Assembly: GCA_011316305.1 (NCBI GenBank)
Contig: SAUG01000021.1
Coordinates: 124,001-188,000 of the forward strand
Length of the DNA: 64,000 nucleotides
Origin: Rusavskia elegans
Lineage: Eukaryota > Ascomycota > Lecanoromycetes > Teloschistales > Teloschistaceae
Direction: 5' to 3'
Positions 33,039 to 43,678 of the stretch are shown here, in pieces. The stretch's first letter is position 1. The number at the start of each line of letters is the position of its first letter. A model generated the notes under the pieces. That model ran no database searches and was not told the DNA's origin. It was given only the letters and a program-made list of their open reading frames with translations. The position numbers were made by a program, and so were the translations under genes.

Positions 33039-36000
33039 TCAAGTCGCGACCCTCTTCGCTTCCCTGGGCTGCGCGTCCATAGCTCCTTCCGCGTTGTCCG
33101 TATCGCTGAGTAGTCGTTTTGTGCCTCTGCCAGGCGTATTATCCGTGATGGGTGATCTGCTGGGGTTGTCTTTTTCGGCATTACTGCGAGCAGCGTCCGT
33201 TTCATCAATCGAAACGACAGGAGTGTTATTGGCCCCGGTCTCTGTCGTTTCATTCAAGGTCTCCGATGCCTCGTCCTGTCGTGGTTGACTGACAACCTCT
33301 TCCCGTCGTTTCTGCGGCTGCCGTTGCTGCTCGGTCGATACCGGCTGCGGACTGGGTAACGGTAAACTCCCATCATTCTCCAGCAACTGGATCAACGATG
33401 GATCTCTTTGTCCTACCCTCTCCCCTCCTCCTTGACCGCCTTCTCCTGTCCCTTCACCGTTCGCGACAGTACTGGCACCACCAGTTTCGCCGTGTTTCTT
33501 CCTCCAGGTATCCATCACGCCCTGTAATATACTCGTGATAGCTTGTTCCTGACGATCGTCTTCCAGGCCCCCTTCCCCATTTGCTCCATCTCGGTGCGGA
33601 GAAACATTCGGCTGCAGAACGCGATGAATGGCTGCATCAATGATAGATTCGGCCAGGGGGTTGTCGGACATTGAGCCAAGGAGATGTCTTTTGAATTTCT
33701 GTATGATGGGTGTGACTTCGGGTGGTTGTTGGGAGAGGAGTAGCTCTAGGCCGGATAGAGGAGGTGGGGTGGGCGCGTGTGGAGATGGGGCTGTGAGGGG
33801 GGTGCCGGTGCGGATTGGGTTTTGCGGGTAGGGGTTGGTCGACAGTGGTGGGTTGCCATTATCGGTAGGAATATCTTCGGGTTTGGAACGGACGGGTTGT
33901 TGTCCGTTTGCTACCGGTGCTTGCTGTGGTGCCTGCGACATTTCCGCGTTCAGGGATGACGGACCTGTAGCATATGGCGATTGATATGTGGAAGAAGTGT
34001 CGACGGCATTAGCTAGGGCCGGCGGTAGAGAACCAGCAGTCGGTGGGGCCGCAAAATGTGGCGGTGGCGCATATGGCGGTCTCTGACCCACCGACATCAC
34101 CGGATACGTGGCGTAGGGGGGATAAGGCATCCGATATGGATATGGTGGTTGCATCATCTGGGAAGCAGGATAATGACCTTGTGCCGGCATCGGTGGTGGA
34201 GTGATCCTTCTTTTCTTCTCCTTTTCAATCGAAACGCCCGGTACCAGGCCCCACATCCAACCTTTACCGTCCCTTTCGATCTTGCAAAAGGCTGGGTGTT
34301 GTGAGAGGTTGTGTCGGACGCTGCTCTGCCAGCCGGTAGTCTGGACTCGGAGCTTGTAGAAGGGATACTTGCGTTCGATGGCTCGGTATATCTGGGGAAG
34401 AGACATTTGACCGGTTGCAGAATTCGAGAGAGCTTCCTGAATCAAGATAACGTAGGAGGACGAGGGTTTAGCGAGTTGTTCGGGCGTCAAGGCCGCCTCA
34501 TCAAAGACCGGAGAAGGTGAACGCGGCGGCTTTGGCGGCTTGACGGGCTTGGGAGGTTTAGGCGGAGGAGCAGGAGCAGCGTTTTGTTCAGGAGGCATGC
34601 TCTCCGTGTGCTCAGTACTTTCCCGGATGATTTGTGGCTCTCCGCCCTCTGCATCTGCTTTGGACTTACGCTTCTTGTATTTCCTCTTCCCGTTGGGCTG
34701 GAGATTGCTCTCCTTCTGCTTGGCTCCGGCTGATATTGGAATACTCTTGCCCTTGCCTCGTCCAGGTTTTGCATCAGCTTCACCTTTCTCATTGCCCTTC
34801 GCGGCTTCTCGAGCCTGCTTAGCCAGCTCTGCCTGCGCCCTCTTCGAGATGATGCCATTCTTTGGCGGTCTACCGGGTCCCTTTCGCTTTGGAGGCGGTT
34901 CTACAGGCTCCGGCGTAGGCTCCTTTCTTGCTTTCAGTTTCAACTTTGCCTTTTCTGGTCGTTTAGCTTTTGGAGGGGCCTTGGTCTTTGTAGGTTCTTT
35001 CCCTCGTACTGGTTTTCGATTCCTGACAGGCCTATTCGCTAGGGTTGGTTTCGGTTCCCTTGGCCGTCCTCTTGTCTCTTCTTCGGAGATGCTCTCACTC
35101 CTGTTCCCCTCATCGCTTTCATTGCTGCCATGGTCATCACTGTCATCTCTACTCTCTTCTTCATCCTCGTCTTGTTCGCCACTCTCAGCACCACTGCTGT
35201 CTTCCTCGTTGTCGTATGTTCCGTTTCCATTCTCTAACTCGAAGGAGGCGGGGTCAGAGTTCAGGTTGTTCTCGGCGCCTGTTTCACCCAAAGCGACATC
35301 CGGTAGTAGGAAGCGGATACCGACACCGCCGATCTGAATCAGACTTCCGCTTCGCAGCGGCTGTGTGTCGCCTGCCGGATACCATTCCTCGTCTACGAAA
35401 GCGCCATTCCTGCCCATTACGTTGAGCTCAAAGAGGTGTTTCTCGAAGTTGAAAGCGATCTTGACATGTTTCCGTGAGATGCTCTTGTGACTAATTGGAA
35501 TCCCGTCATTCAACGTTGGAGGATGTATAGGCACGAGCGGACAGGACTCGGGAGACGGCAGAGGGTCTGAGAGAGATGCTAGAGCCAACGATTGATAGTC
35601 TGTTTGTAAGCCCGGGATGTTCATGGAACTTTTGCGTGAGAGCTGCTGCGACGATGAAGTCGCCGATTTTGACTTCTTGCCTCTCCGATGCCAAGCTGCT
35701 TCTGAGTCCGAGTGGTCGACGGCCATGACACCACCACTCTCACTTACGATACTGCTCGCCGACCGGTGGCCATTCTCGCGTTTGACCTTTTTGCTAGAGG
35801 CGCGTGATGCGTCGCCACTGCTCGAGCTTGGTTTTCTGGATGATCCGCTGGCTCCTTGAACGGCTTGGATGTGATTTTCGGATGCCTGGCGCGCGGCACG
35901 TACATCTCTTCCCAACTCGACGGAGTAGGTATTCATGTAGAACTCGCCATCGTCAAATTCGAGTTTTGCGAAGGCTGATACACGAGGGGGTTCAGATTCA

Positions 36001-36725
36001 ACATCGGCCAGAGAGGTTGCAACTTCCAAATTCGGATCGTCTCCTAGTGATTCAATGTTCGCTTGCGTCAGGCCTATGGAGCCATCCGGAAGGGCCGGGT
36101 CGTCGAAGTCATGGTAGCGTAGGTGCGAGTCTTGAGCTTCGATGCCGCCGGGTAGAAGGTTTGACTCGTTCAAATTGTCAATAGCGTTTTCATTAGCTGA
36201 TTTATCAGCTCCATCTTTGGTGAAAGGCAGTACGTGGCCATTCACGAGTGCCTGGTCGCTGATGGTATTCGAGGTGGGTTCCTCTGAGCGGTGGGCTGGG
36301 AGAGCAGCAGTGTTTTGGCCCTTGGTGGAAGCATCTTGCGCCATTCTCTGTAACAGGATCTGAGTATCATCTGGAACGTCTTTTTCCAAGCTTGCGGCGG
36401 TCAAAAGTGGCATTCCTATTGCCTGGGGAGCTTGGTCATTGGGGGGTGAGGGCACCCTGTTAGAGCGCGCATCCTCCATGGCTATCGCTGTTTGTGCATG
36501 ACATTCGCCGCTGCCTAATTCAGGTAAAAATAGCTGTAGCGAGGGCTGGGGAGGGAACAAAGTCTGTCGGTGGCGACTGCTGTCTTCAGATGGTGCTGTG
36601 AGTCGATATGAGTCGGTCAAGAGTTTGGGATTCGATGCCAATTGCGGGAGCTTGAGGACTTGGTCCGAGCTTTCGCTGCATGACTCGATACTTCGACTTT
36701 TGATCCGCGACACATGATCATGCAT
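33039..36725 (-). CDS. FHL1: FHA-forkhead transcription factor Fhl1 family
   Basis: 1228 residues in one exon. In yeast Fhl1 works with Ifh1 at ribosomal protein gene promoters. Here the FHA domain lies at about 390-490: PLVPIHPPTLNDGIPISHKS, then SRKHVKIAF, NVMGRNGAFVDEEWYPAG and LIQIGGVGIRF. The forkhead domain is at about 730-825: SSSYVILIQEALSNSATGQM, YRAIERKYPFYKLR, WQSSVRHNLSQHPAFCKIER and GKGWMWGLVPG. Between them is an acidic run followed by a Lys/Pro-rich stretch with two AT-hook-like cores (RGRPRE and GPGRPPKNG). The C-terminus is Pro/Gln-rich. The long N-terminus could start at the ATG 80 residues in (MEDARSNRVPSPPND), which may be the true start. Confidence 0.92.
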   Translation of the reverse strand: MHDHVSRIKSRSIESCSESSDQVLKLPQLASNPKLLTDSYRLTAPSEDSSRHRQTLFPPQPSLQLFLPELGSGECHAQTAIAMEDARSNRVPSPPNDQAPQAIGMPLLTAASLEKDVPDDTQILLQRMAQDASTKGQNTAALPAHRSEEPTSNTISDQALVNGHVLPFTKDGADKSANENAIDNLNESNLLPGGIEAQDSHLRYHDFDDPALPDGSIGLTQANIESLGDDPNLEVATSLADVESEPPRVSAFAKLEFDDGEFYMNTYSVELGRDVRAARQASENHIQAVQGASGSSRKPSSSSGDASRASSKKVKRENGHRSASSIVSESGGVMAVDHSDSEAAWHRRGKKSKSATSSSQQLSRKSSMNIPGLQTDYQSLALASLSDPLPSPESCPLVPIHPPTLNDGIPISHKSISRKHVKIAFNFEKHLFELNVMGRNGAFVDEEWYPAGDTQPLRSGSLIQIGGVGIRFLLPDVALGETGAENNLNSDPASFELENGNGTYDNEEDSSGAESGEQDEDEEESRDDSDDHGSNESDEGNRSESISEEETRGRPREPKPTLANRPVRNRKPVRGKEPTKTKAPPKAKRPEKAKLKLKARKEPTPEPVEPPPKRKGPGRPPKNGIISKRAQAELAKQAREAAKGNEKGEADAKPGRGKGKSIPISAGAKQKESNLQPNGKRKYKKRKSKADAEGGEPQIIRESTEHTESMPPEQNAAPAPPPKPPKPVKPPKPPRSPSPVFDEAALTPEQLAKPSSSYVILIQEALSNSATGQMSLPQIYRAIERKYPFYKLRVQTTGWQSSVRHNLSQHPAFCKIERDGKGWMWGLVPGVSIEKEKKRRITPPPMPAQGHYPASQMMQPPYPYRMPYPPYATYPVMSVGQRPPYAPPPHFAAPPTAGSLPPALANAVDTSSTYQSPYATGPSSLNAEMSQAPQQAPVANGQQPVRSKPEDIPTDNGNPPLSTNPYPQNPIRTGTPLTAPSPHAPTPPPLSGLELLLSQQPPEVTPIIQKFKRHLLGSMSDNPLAESIIDAAIHRVLQPNVSPHRDGANGEGGLEDDRQEQAITSILQGVMDTWRKKHGETGGASTVANGEGTGEGGQGGGERVGQRDPSLIQLLENDGSLPLPSPQPVSTEQQRQPQKRREEVVSQPRQDEASETLNETTETGANNTPVVSIDETDAARSNAEKDNPSRSPITDNTPGRGTKRLLSDTDNAEGAMDAQPREAKRVAT

Positions 36726-38074
36726 TTAACGTCCAAAGCGACTGGGATATTGCGACCATGGGCAATGAAGCCCACATGAATTTTGACAGCCTGGAACTCG
36801 TCGACCTGTCGCATCTTCTCAAGAGATACTACGAATATAGATTATACTCGTGGTACCGACTGCAGCAATCCAGTCACCACGATACGCCCCATTCTATCCG
36901 TATAATGTCATGATTCATATGTATCGTACGACTAACCTCTCCTATTTATCTCATGACGCTTCGCATCGTCTACCGTCCTTAATATAGACGAATCAATTCT
37001 CTCCAAACTCTGATCGACCCTGTCAAGTGAAAAGCTCGAGCGTAAATTTCACAACCAAGCATGGCCTATGCCTTGCTCTACTCTCGTCTGTTTCTTCATC
37101 CAAGACATTCGCTGACCCAATCTCTCGCGGCAAGCAGGTCTTCGAGGTAATGAGGGCTAGAATGTAGGACAGTAAAAAGAAGTGACATGGAAGAATAAAG
37201 AGAGAGAGAGAGACCTACAGTCGTGCTGGTCTGTGGAGGTTGATGTAAGCTTAATAGGCGATGCTTACCAGAGCATAGCAAGCACAGAGGCCGGTGTACT
37301 TCACACAGGCTTCGCACTACGGGGACTGACACCAGAGCTACTTTATTGCGGTAAGGCTGTCTAGCCGAGCAGAATAACGTCGACATCCCAGCTGCAGAAG
37401 GTCAAGAGGCCTCGACTATTCGCTCTGGATAGCTCCTTTTAGAGGCACAGCCAGAATTCTTCCAGTAACTGTCACAGGACCATCTCGAGCCAGCCACATT
37501 TTTGTGCTTTAGAAAATAAAGTATGGGGGAGTCGCTAGTATGGATGTCCAGCGTTGCCATCGTCAACTGCTTTGATTCGTGCCACAAGCCAGAGGAAAGT
37601 AGCATCGTTCAGGTCAATGTCACCCCCACACGGCGCACGCCAGGCTTTAGCTATACCTTACACCGAGAGACACAGAGACCTTGTCCACTGGGTTCGAGTT
37701 GGTTAGCATGTCAGTCCAGACCGCTAACCTAAAGAAGCTTAGTCCATATCTATAACCTTACGAGGCTTGAAGACAGTAACCTTGATCGAGCTTATCATCT
37801 CTAGGAACCCAATACCTTCCTGTGCTTGCACTCCGGCGACATCGGAACCCCTGCTAAAGTCGACGTCACTGCTATTATGCTCCCAGGGGTTATTAAAGGT
37901 CCGAAACATCAACCGTTGAAAGGCCGAAGTCCTGATTCTACAGTATAAAAGGCGAAGTTGATGATTAGCGATACAAAAAGTAATTGAAAGTGTCTAGAAT
38001 CAAGTCTACCCCAATGTCTCCCTTTCCAGGCACCAATGCAGTAAAGCCGCCACGCATGAAGAATAGAAATCCTC
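36726..38074. other. Upstream region of FHL1 and 3' flank of the C2H2 gene
   Basis: 1.35 kb with no supported gene. A short (GA)n tract is at about 37200. Confidence 0.55.
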
Positions 38075-40912
38075 TCAAAATCCCACCAGATTACCTTCAC
38101 CTTCCACGAGTCGGAACAGCACATCCTCCGCCCCATTCAGTAACCCACCCATTCCCACGTCTCCAATCTTCGATCTCACCCACTCTAAAAGACCCCTTGT
38201 GTACCCCGCCCGAATGCCTGCAACGGTCCGAATATCCTTCCAGTCATGCACGGACATGGCGGTGAGATACTCGGCCACAAGTACCTCCGCATCATCTGTC
38301 AACGATTCAGGCTGCGCTTTGGCATTCGTGGTGCCATATCCAAACGCCCAGCACACCAGCGCCGCCACATAAAGGCACCAGAGATCGTGCAGATAGCCCC
38401 CAGAATGAGCCTCCTGCTGCGGAGTATCACTTTGACTTTGGAAGGTGAGTCTCAGGAGTTGCGTTGCGTGCCACGTGGCTTTGGTCGCATTTTCACTGGC
38501 TACCCATTCGCGCAAGGTAGCCTTGGATTGTTGCCAAGTAGTCTCGTCTGTGATTTTCGTACCGAAGAGCCATGATTCGCTCGCGGTAATCAGAAGAGCG
38601 TGGAGCGGAGTATGGGTACTCAGGGCGAGGGCCTGGTGGGTGCACATTGTGTGCTGAAGAAGGGATTTCGGGGGCTGGTAGATCATGTTATGCTGCTTTG
38701 GGTCACTGGACAGCTGAAAACGATGGATCTGGCAGCAGGTGAGGAGAGAAGACTGAAACGCATCCAGTGACGGGAGGTTAGGGCCAAGTTCGCTCAGGGA
38801 GAAGGCTTCGTGGGAGGTGATGAGATTACGCCAGGTGAAGATATCAGGGCAGTCCCATATGTCAGCAGATGTAGGGAAAGGTAGGTCGAGACCGTCTTCA
38901 GCTAATGGACCGCGGTAGCACGGTTGACGTTGGAGTAGATGACTGTGTGTTGTGTCTAATACAAACATGGCTACCAGAATGCGTCGTCTGGTTTCGTGTT
39001 CGGCCCATCTACGATAGACAGCCTGCAGCTCACCGGGAACATTTGGCGGCGGCAAGGTTTGGTGAAGCGAAGCCTGCTTTACTTGGAGGAAATCCTGATC
39101 GGCAATAACCTGTACTTGATCAGTCTTGCGTCAGGACAAACCTGAAAATGGGAACGTACACTGGCGTAAAGTGCCCTGAATTGGAGGGGGCTTTGTATAG
39201 ATTCGAGCTGGGCTGAACGTGCCCGAAATAGGTTGAATATCTCTAGGTGGAACACGGTCTGTAGGTCGGAGACAGACGACCGACTGGTAACGGTGTCTCG
39301 CTGGCCCACCCATTGAGCTTGACCCTTTCTTTGGATGTGCTGCTTGGTACTTACGTCTGACATCAATTTAGTGCACCCTGCATGCAGAGAAGCGGAGTAC
39401 TGCTTGGCGTCCGGTCTAGGAGAGTATTGAGCACCGATGACGACCATAGAAGCAGCCAGCAAAGGCTGCGGGATCGCGGACATGAAGGAGGGGCGGTGGA
39501 TGATCGGAAACAGAGGAGCGAAGTGAAGCCAGTAGCATTCAAGGTAGTGTTGCGTTTGGGGGTTGTGAGCTTTCAGAAGGGGGGTCTGTCCCAAAGCCAC
39601 TGTTGCTGGTGAGGCTGACTCATGTCGTATGGGTTGCCACTGGCTACCCAAGTTGGCGACGGGTAGTTGCAAGGACGGGCCTATTTCAAAGTCAATCTCA
39701 AGCCACAACAACCGATATTCAAGGCCTCGAATACCCACAGTAGAGCCGTATGATCCGTCGTATGTGGGGGTAGGGTCAAACGTACCCCATGTTGTGGATG
39801 GGTAGGATGGCCCTGAAGAAAGAGGCGATGCCATCGGTTGTTGATGGAAGCTGGAATCTGAAAAAGTCGATGGTGGCCTATGGAGATAGGACATTTGGGG
39901 ATTCGGATAGTCAGACGTGGGCGAGGAACAGGTGTCCGACGAGTACATAGGTGAGTCTCCGGAACCCAATGCACCATACGCCCACTCCGGTCGGAAGCTC
40001 GCCGGGATAGGGCCAATGCCGCTTTGTGATATTTCGCCCATGGCTTGAGGAAGGGAGAGCTCATTGCCCCGCATTGGATGCTCGATAATCGAGGTGATAG
40101 CCATAGCACCGTGACCATGAGACATTGCTTGGGCAGTCACTGGTTGTGGCTGCCCCATAGTAGTGGCCATAACCCCTCCACTGGGCGGGTTCGACGACGC
40201 TTCGCTTGTTGAGCGTTGGGATCGTGGGCGTATTATCCCACTGGAAATTTCATGCCTACGAATGTTAACCAAGGCGTTCGATTTGTATGTAGGCACTTAC
40301 TGTCTTTCCATATGCCGTGCTAGTAGATCAGCTCTTTGAAAGGGCTTTCGGCAATCTTCGAAGCGGCATTGAAATGCAGGCTCTGGATTGTGGTTCGCTT
40401 CATGACGTCTGGACGTTGTTAATGACGGAACAGGGACCGCGGGGATTCATGACTGACTTGCGGTGTTCCGCTCGGGTGAAGACCTTAGTTGACGATTAGA
40501 GGAAGTGGCCAGCTGTAGGAGGACGGTGACTTACCTTCCCGCATCCAGGGAATTCGCAAACGTGAACCTTCTTCCCTTTTTTGGCTTTGCTGATACGGTG
40601 AGTCGTCGGCGTATACGTCACCTCGCCAGCGGGGTCTGAGGATCCAGACATATTCCCTAAAGGGCCCCTCGAGGTTCTGTCCCGGGCTCCCAGCGAGGTG
40701 TGCTTTGAACCCCGGCGGCGAGAGGGTTCGGGATCGACGCCAATGGAAGGTTGTAGTAGCCCCGAAGATGAAGAAGCTCGCCGTCGGCGAGGGTGCAAGG
40801 ACGTCGACTTGTCTTCGGTTGGGGAGGATTGATCTGATGAGCTAGTACTAGCTTGCCGTGTTCTCGCGTGAGACAGCTCGAAAGGATGATGCTGGAGGGA
40901 TCTATCGGCCAT
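38075..40912 (-). CDS. C2H2 zinc-finger transcription factor with fungal_trans domain
   Basis: A nuclear regulator of unknown targets. Six exons: complement 40535-40912, 40458-40483, 40301-40408, 39355-40255, 39160-39300 and 38075-39109; the 2589 nt give 862 residues. Two adjacent C2H2 fingers are assembled across four exons at about residues 120-172: CEFPGCGKVFTRAEHRKRHEANH and CRFEDCRKPFQRADLLARHMERQH, both C-X4-C-X12-H-X4-H. A Ser/Pro-rich linker follows. A fungal-specific transcription factor (middle homology) domain spans about 350-650, with HYLECYWLHFAPLFPIIHRPSF, LEIFNLFRARSAQ, the YRRWAEHETRRRILVAMFVLD helix and its DLPFP. The finger-plus-fungal_trans layout is like AmdX/Klf1-type regulators. 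No target genes can be inferred from context. Confidence 0.85.
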
Positions 40913-43678
40913 GGCGGGCGGAAGCCGGGGTAGTTATACTACACTCGGGCCCGATCCAATGTACAAAGCTTGATGTTTCTAGACGCAGCCCGCTGACGGT
41001 AGATCTTCCTTCAGGGCTGGATCATGAAACTCGCAAGACGCAGAGTAATGTCACGTAGAGATGGAAGGCCGGGTCGAGTTGTCAAAGAGAGGGCGGTCAG
41101 CGGGCAAGGCTGATATTCTATCTTTATCGAAGATTGAGCTGAAGCCCAGCGGATAACCGATGCTTTCCAAATTGTGGATGACTGAGGTGGTAACACGATT
41201 GACTGTCCCAAACACGGAAGTCCACAGACGCTGGGATCAACGCCGGTGGGGTGGAAATGGCTGTCAGAATGGCGTTTGCTAAACCGGGATGTGGTCGTAA
41301 GAACTTCCTGTAACAAGCTCTGTTGAGGAAGCGACTGCAATTTTAGACGGAGATACAATGATTGAACGGCGTACAAGACTCAACTACAAAGGAGGGATGG
41401 ATGATTTGGCAATAGCAGATGTACCTCATACCGTCATCGTGCTATCGATCGATGCCGCATGAAAAATCCATCGAATGTCAGAGAAAAGTAACATACCGGA
41501 AGCCGGAGAGCATGAGATGGTCCCAGCTCCTTGGTTTCAGCGGCATGTCGAGATGAAATAGCGTGGTGACATGGCAAAAGGGACAGAAGAGGATTCGATC
41601 GACGGTGGTGGATGCAGGTACCAAGTTTGAGGCCTCGTGGTAACTAGGATGGCTGCTGCATGCATATCACTCCTGTTCCTCGAATTTGGCGGCGGTCGAG
41701 ATGAGCGGAGACGTTTCCAAGAGCGCTGAGGATTTTGTACCACCAAGCTGCGACGCCGAAGACGAATGGGGTTACGGATCACCGGTAAGCAGAGAATCGA
41801 CTGCTGCATGACCTAGAGCGAACGCTGCATAAGCCGCGTTTGGTTTGGCTGATCAGCCTTTTTCGAGCACCGCTAGGGATGCTCGATTGACCGGAGCATT
41901 CCGCATCTGCATCAGGACGAAGAGAAGGATTGGCGGTTCGAATTGTAGCGGCGCCGCCTGAAACACGAGCTGAACAAGAGCCTCTGTACGCGCCCATCAT
42001 GATTCATGCAGTAAGCGACTGCACACGGGCACTGTCCACGGCTTCGAAAGACAAGTTCAGCTGCAACGACGAAAAATTTTAGTGTGTGTGCAAAGTGCCA
42101 GTGGTCCGAGTGCCCTTTCCGTCTCAATTCTTTCATTTTAATTCGTCTGAAATTGCTTGAGATGCTAAAGATAGCATAAAGGGCGTCAAGAAATACCTGT
42201 AGTCAGGACTCAGCGTGCGCTTTTGTAGATCTTCGGTTGTTCCTGCAGCGTTCACGCCTCGGGCCCGCGTTGTCCATGAGTCCCAATGGTTCCGAGGGCG
42301 CAAACATTCGTTTCTCTTCTCCGTAACAGGCAAGATCACCAACACTTTGATCCCAACTTGGTCTGAGATTGGCCGGACATGGATGTTAGCGTCGAAGGAG
42401 GATTAACCGGCCCAAGCTTTGACAGCCAGACCGGCGAGACAGAGAAGATGCTTGTCCAAGGGACGTGTCCGTAGCTTCATCGATCTGAAACATGTTGCAA
42501 GTCAAGGACGATCATCTTTGGAGTTCCGCCTCGGTTGAATACTTGAGGTGCGCTTGATGCTGCCAAACATGATGGATTATTGGATTTTCTCTCTGCTGTT
42601 CGGTGCAACACGGCAGGCCTACGCCGCCAGCACAAGTACGTGCAGATAAGGATCGGCATGTCGAGCGCATGACCAACACATGGTCGTGAAACAACTCCCT
42701 CGTTGTTCCTGCGTTAGAGCGGGGGGACTGCAGGTGGCCGATGCATCTCCACGTTTGAGTGTCGAGTCGGCACGGCCATTTACTTGAACATGGTCGTCCC
42801 TTTGCCGGATTGAGAGAGGGATGTCGATAGTAATTGATTGGGTGGAGCGATGAGCGAATTATGCTTCCGTCGACGTGCATACTGGGCGTTCCGCAATCCC
42901 AGCTCGCACGTGGTTTCTCGAAGCGTGTGGCTGCAGGCGATTGCGGAGCCATCCGAGTCATCCTGACTCTCTGGGGAATGGATCATCATCCAGACCCACT
43001 CGAAAGTCGAACTTGGCTCGGAAAGGCTGGACATGGTAGAGATCGTACTTGCTGCTGACCTCGGTAAACCTCCATGATCAACGACGCCACGACGCACGAC
43101 GCACGTTGCATGTTTCCTCTTCTGTGCCGCGGTGGATTCATGTATGCACCAGGCAGCCCACCTGTCGCGTGGCAGCAGGCATCATACAGGACGTTTCGTA
43201 TTCCCGGTCGGAATCCAACAGTCTCGAAGCCCGTGACGAAATGCGCCGATGAACGGAAGTAACGTCGTAATCATGTGCCACCTATCTAGTTGAGTAACAA
43301 ACAAAAACGAACTAAATATAAGCCTGCCGTCGATATAAGTAGTGAGTGCACTGCAGGAGAGGACGAAATGAATAGACTAAGGTACTAAATATAATCCGCG
43401 ATATCGAAATGCCTCGTGTCTTGGCGTCCAATTTTGACGCCCTGCACCACGATTATGTACAATTTGATTGATGACGGCGCCGGCCAATCGTCCCAAGCCA
43501 CGGTGCGCATGAATAACGGCTGCCTTTGCCGTTCACTTTCGCATCTGCAAGTGGATCAATTGGGAAAAAAATGACTGCTAGTGGTCTCCAAACAGAGTCC
43601 TTGTGTAACTCCAATGTTAAGCCCAGGGTATATTCATTGTAATCCAGTGCGACGCCGTGTCCAAGATCATTCCGATCG
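40913..43678. other. 2.8-kb region without a supported gene
   Basis: The promoter side of the C2H2 gene and the 3' side of the broken protease-like gene. Only short random frames are seen. A small imperfect run of CACGACG-type units is at about 43080-43110. It may hold a long 5' UTR of the regulator or a non-coding RNA. Confidence 0.5.

Noticed and set aside
34540..35337. 265-codon plus-strand open frame inside FHL1
   Set aside because: It is antisense to the Lys/Pro/acidic linker of FHL1 and gives only Ser/Phe/Leu low-complexity protein.
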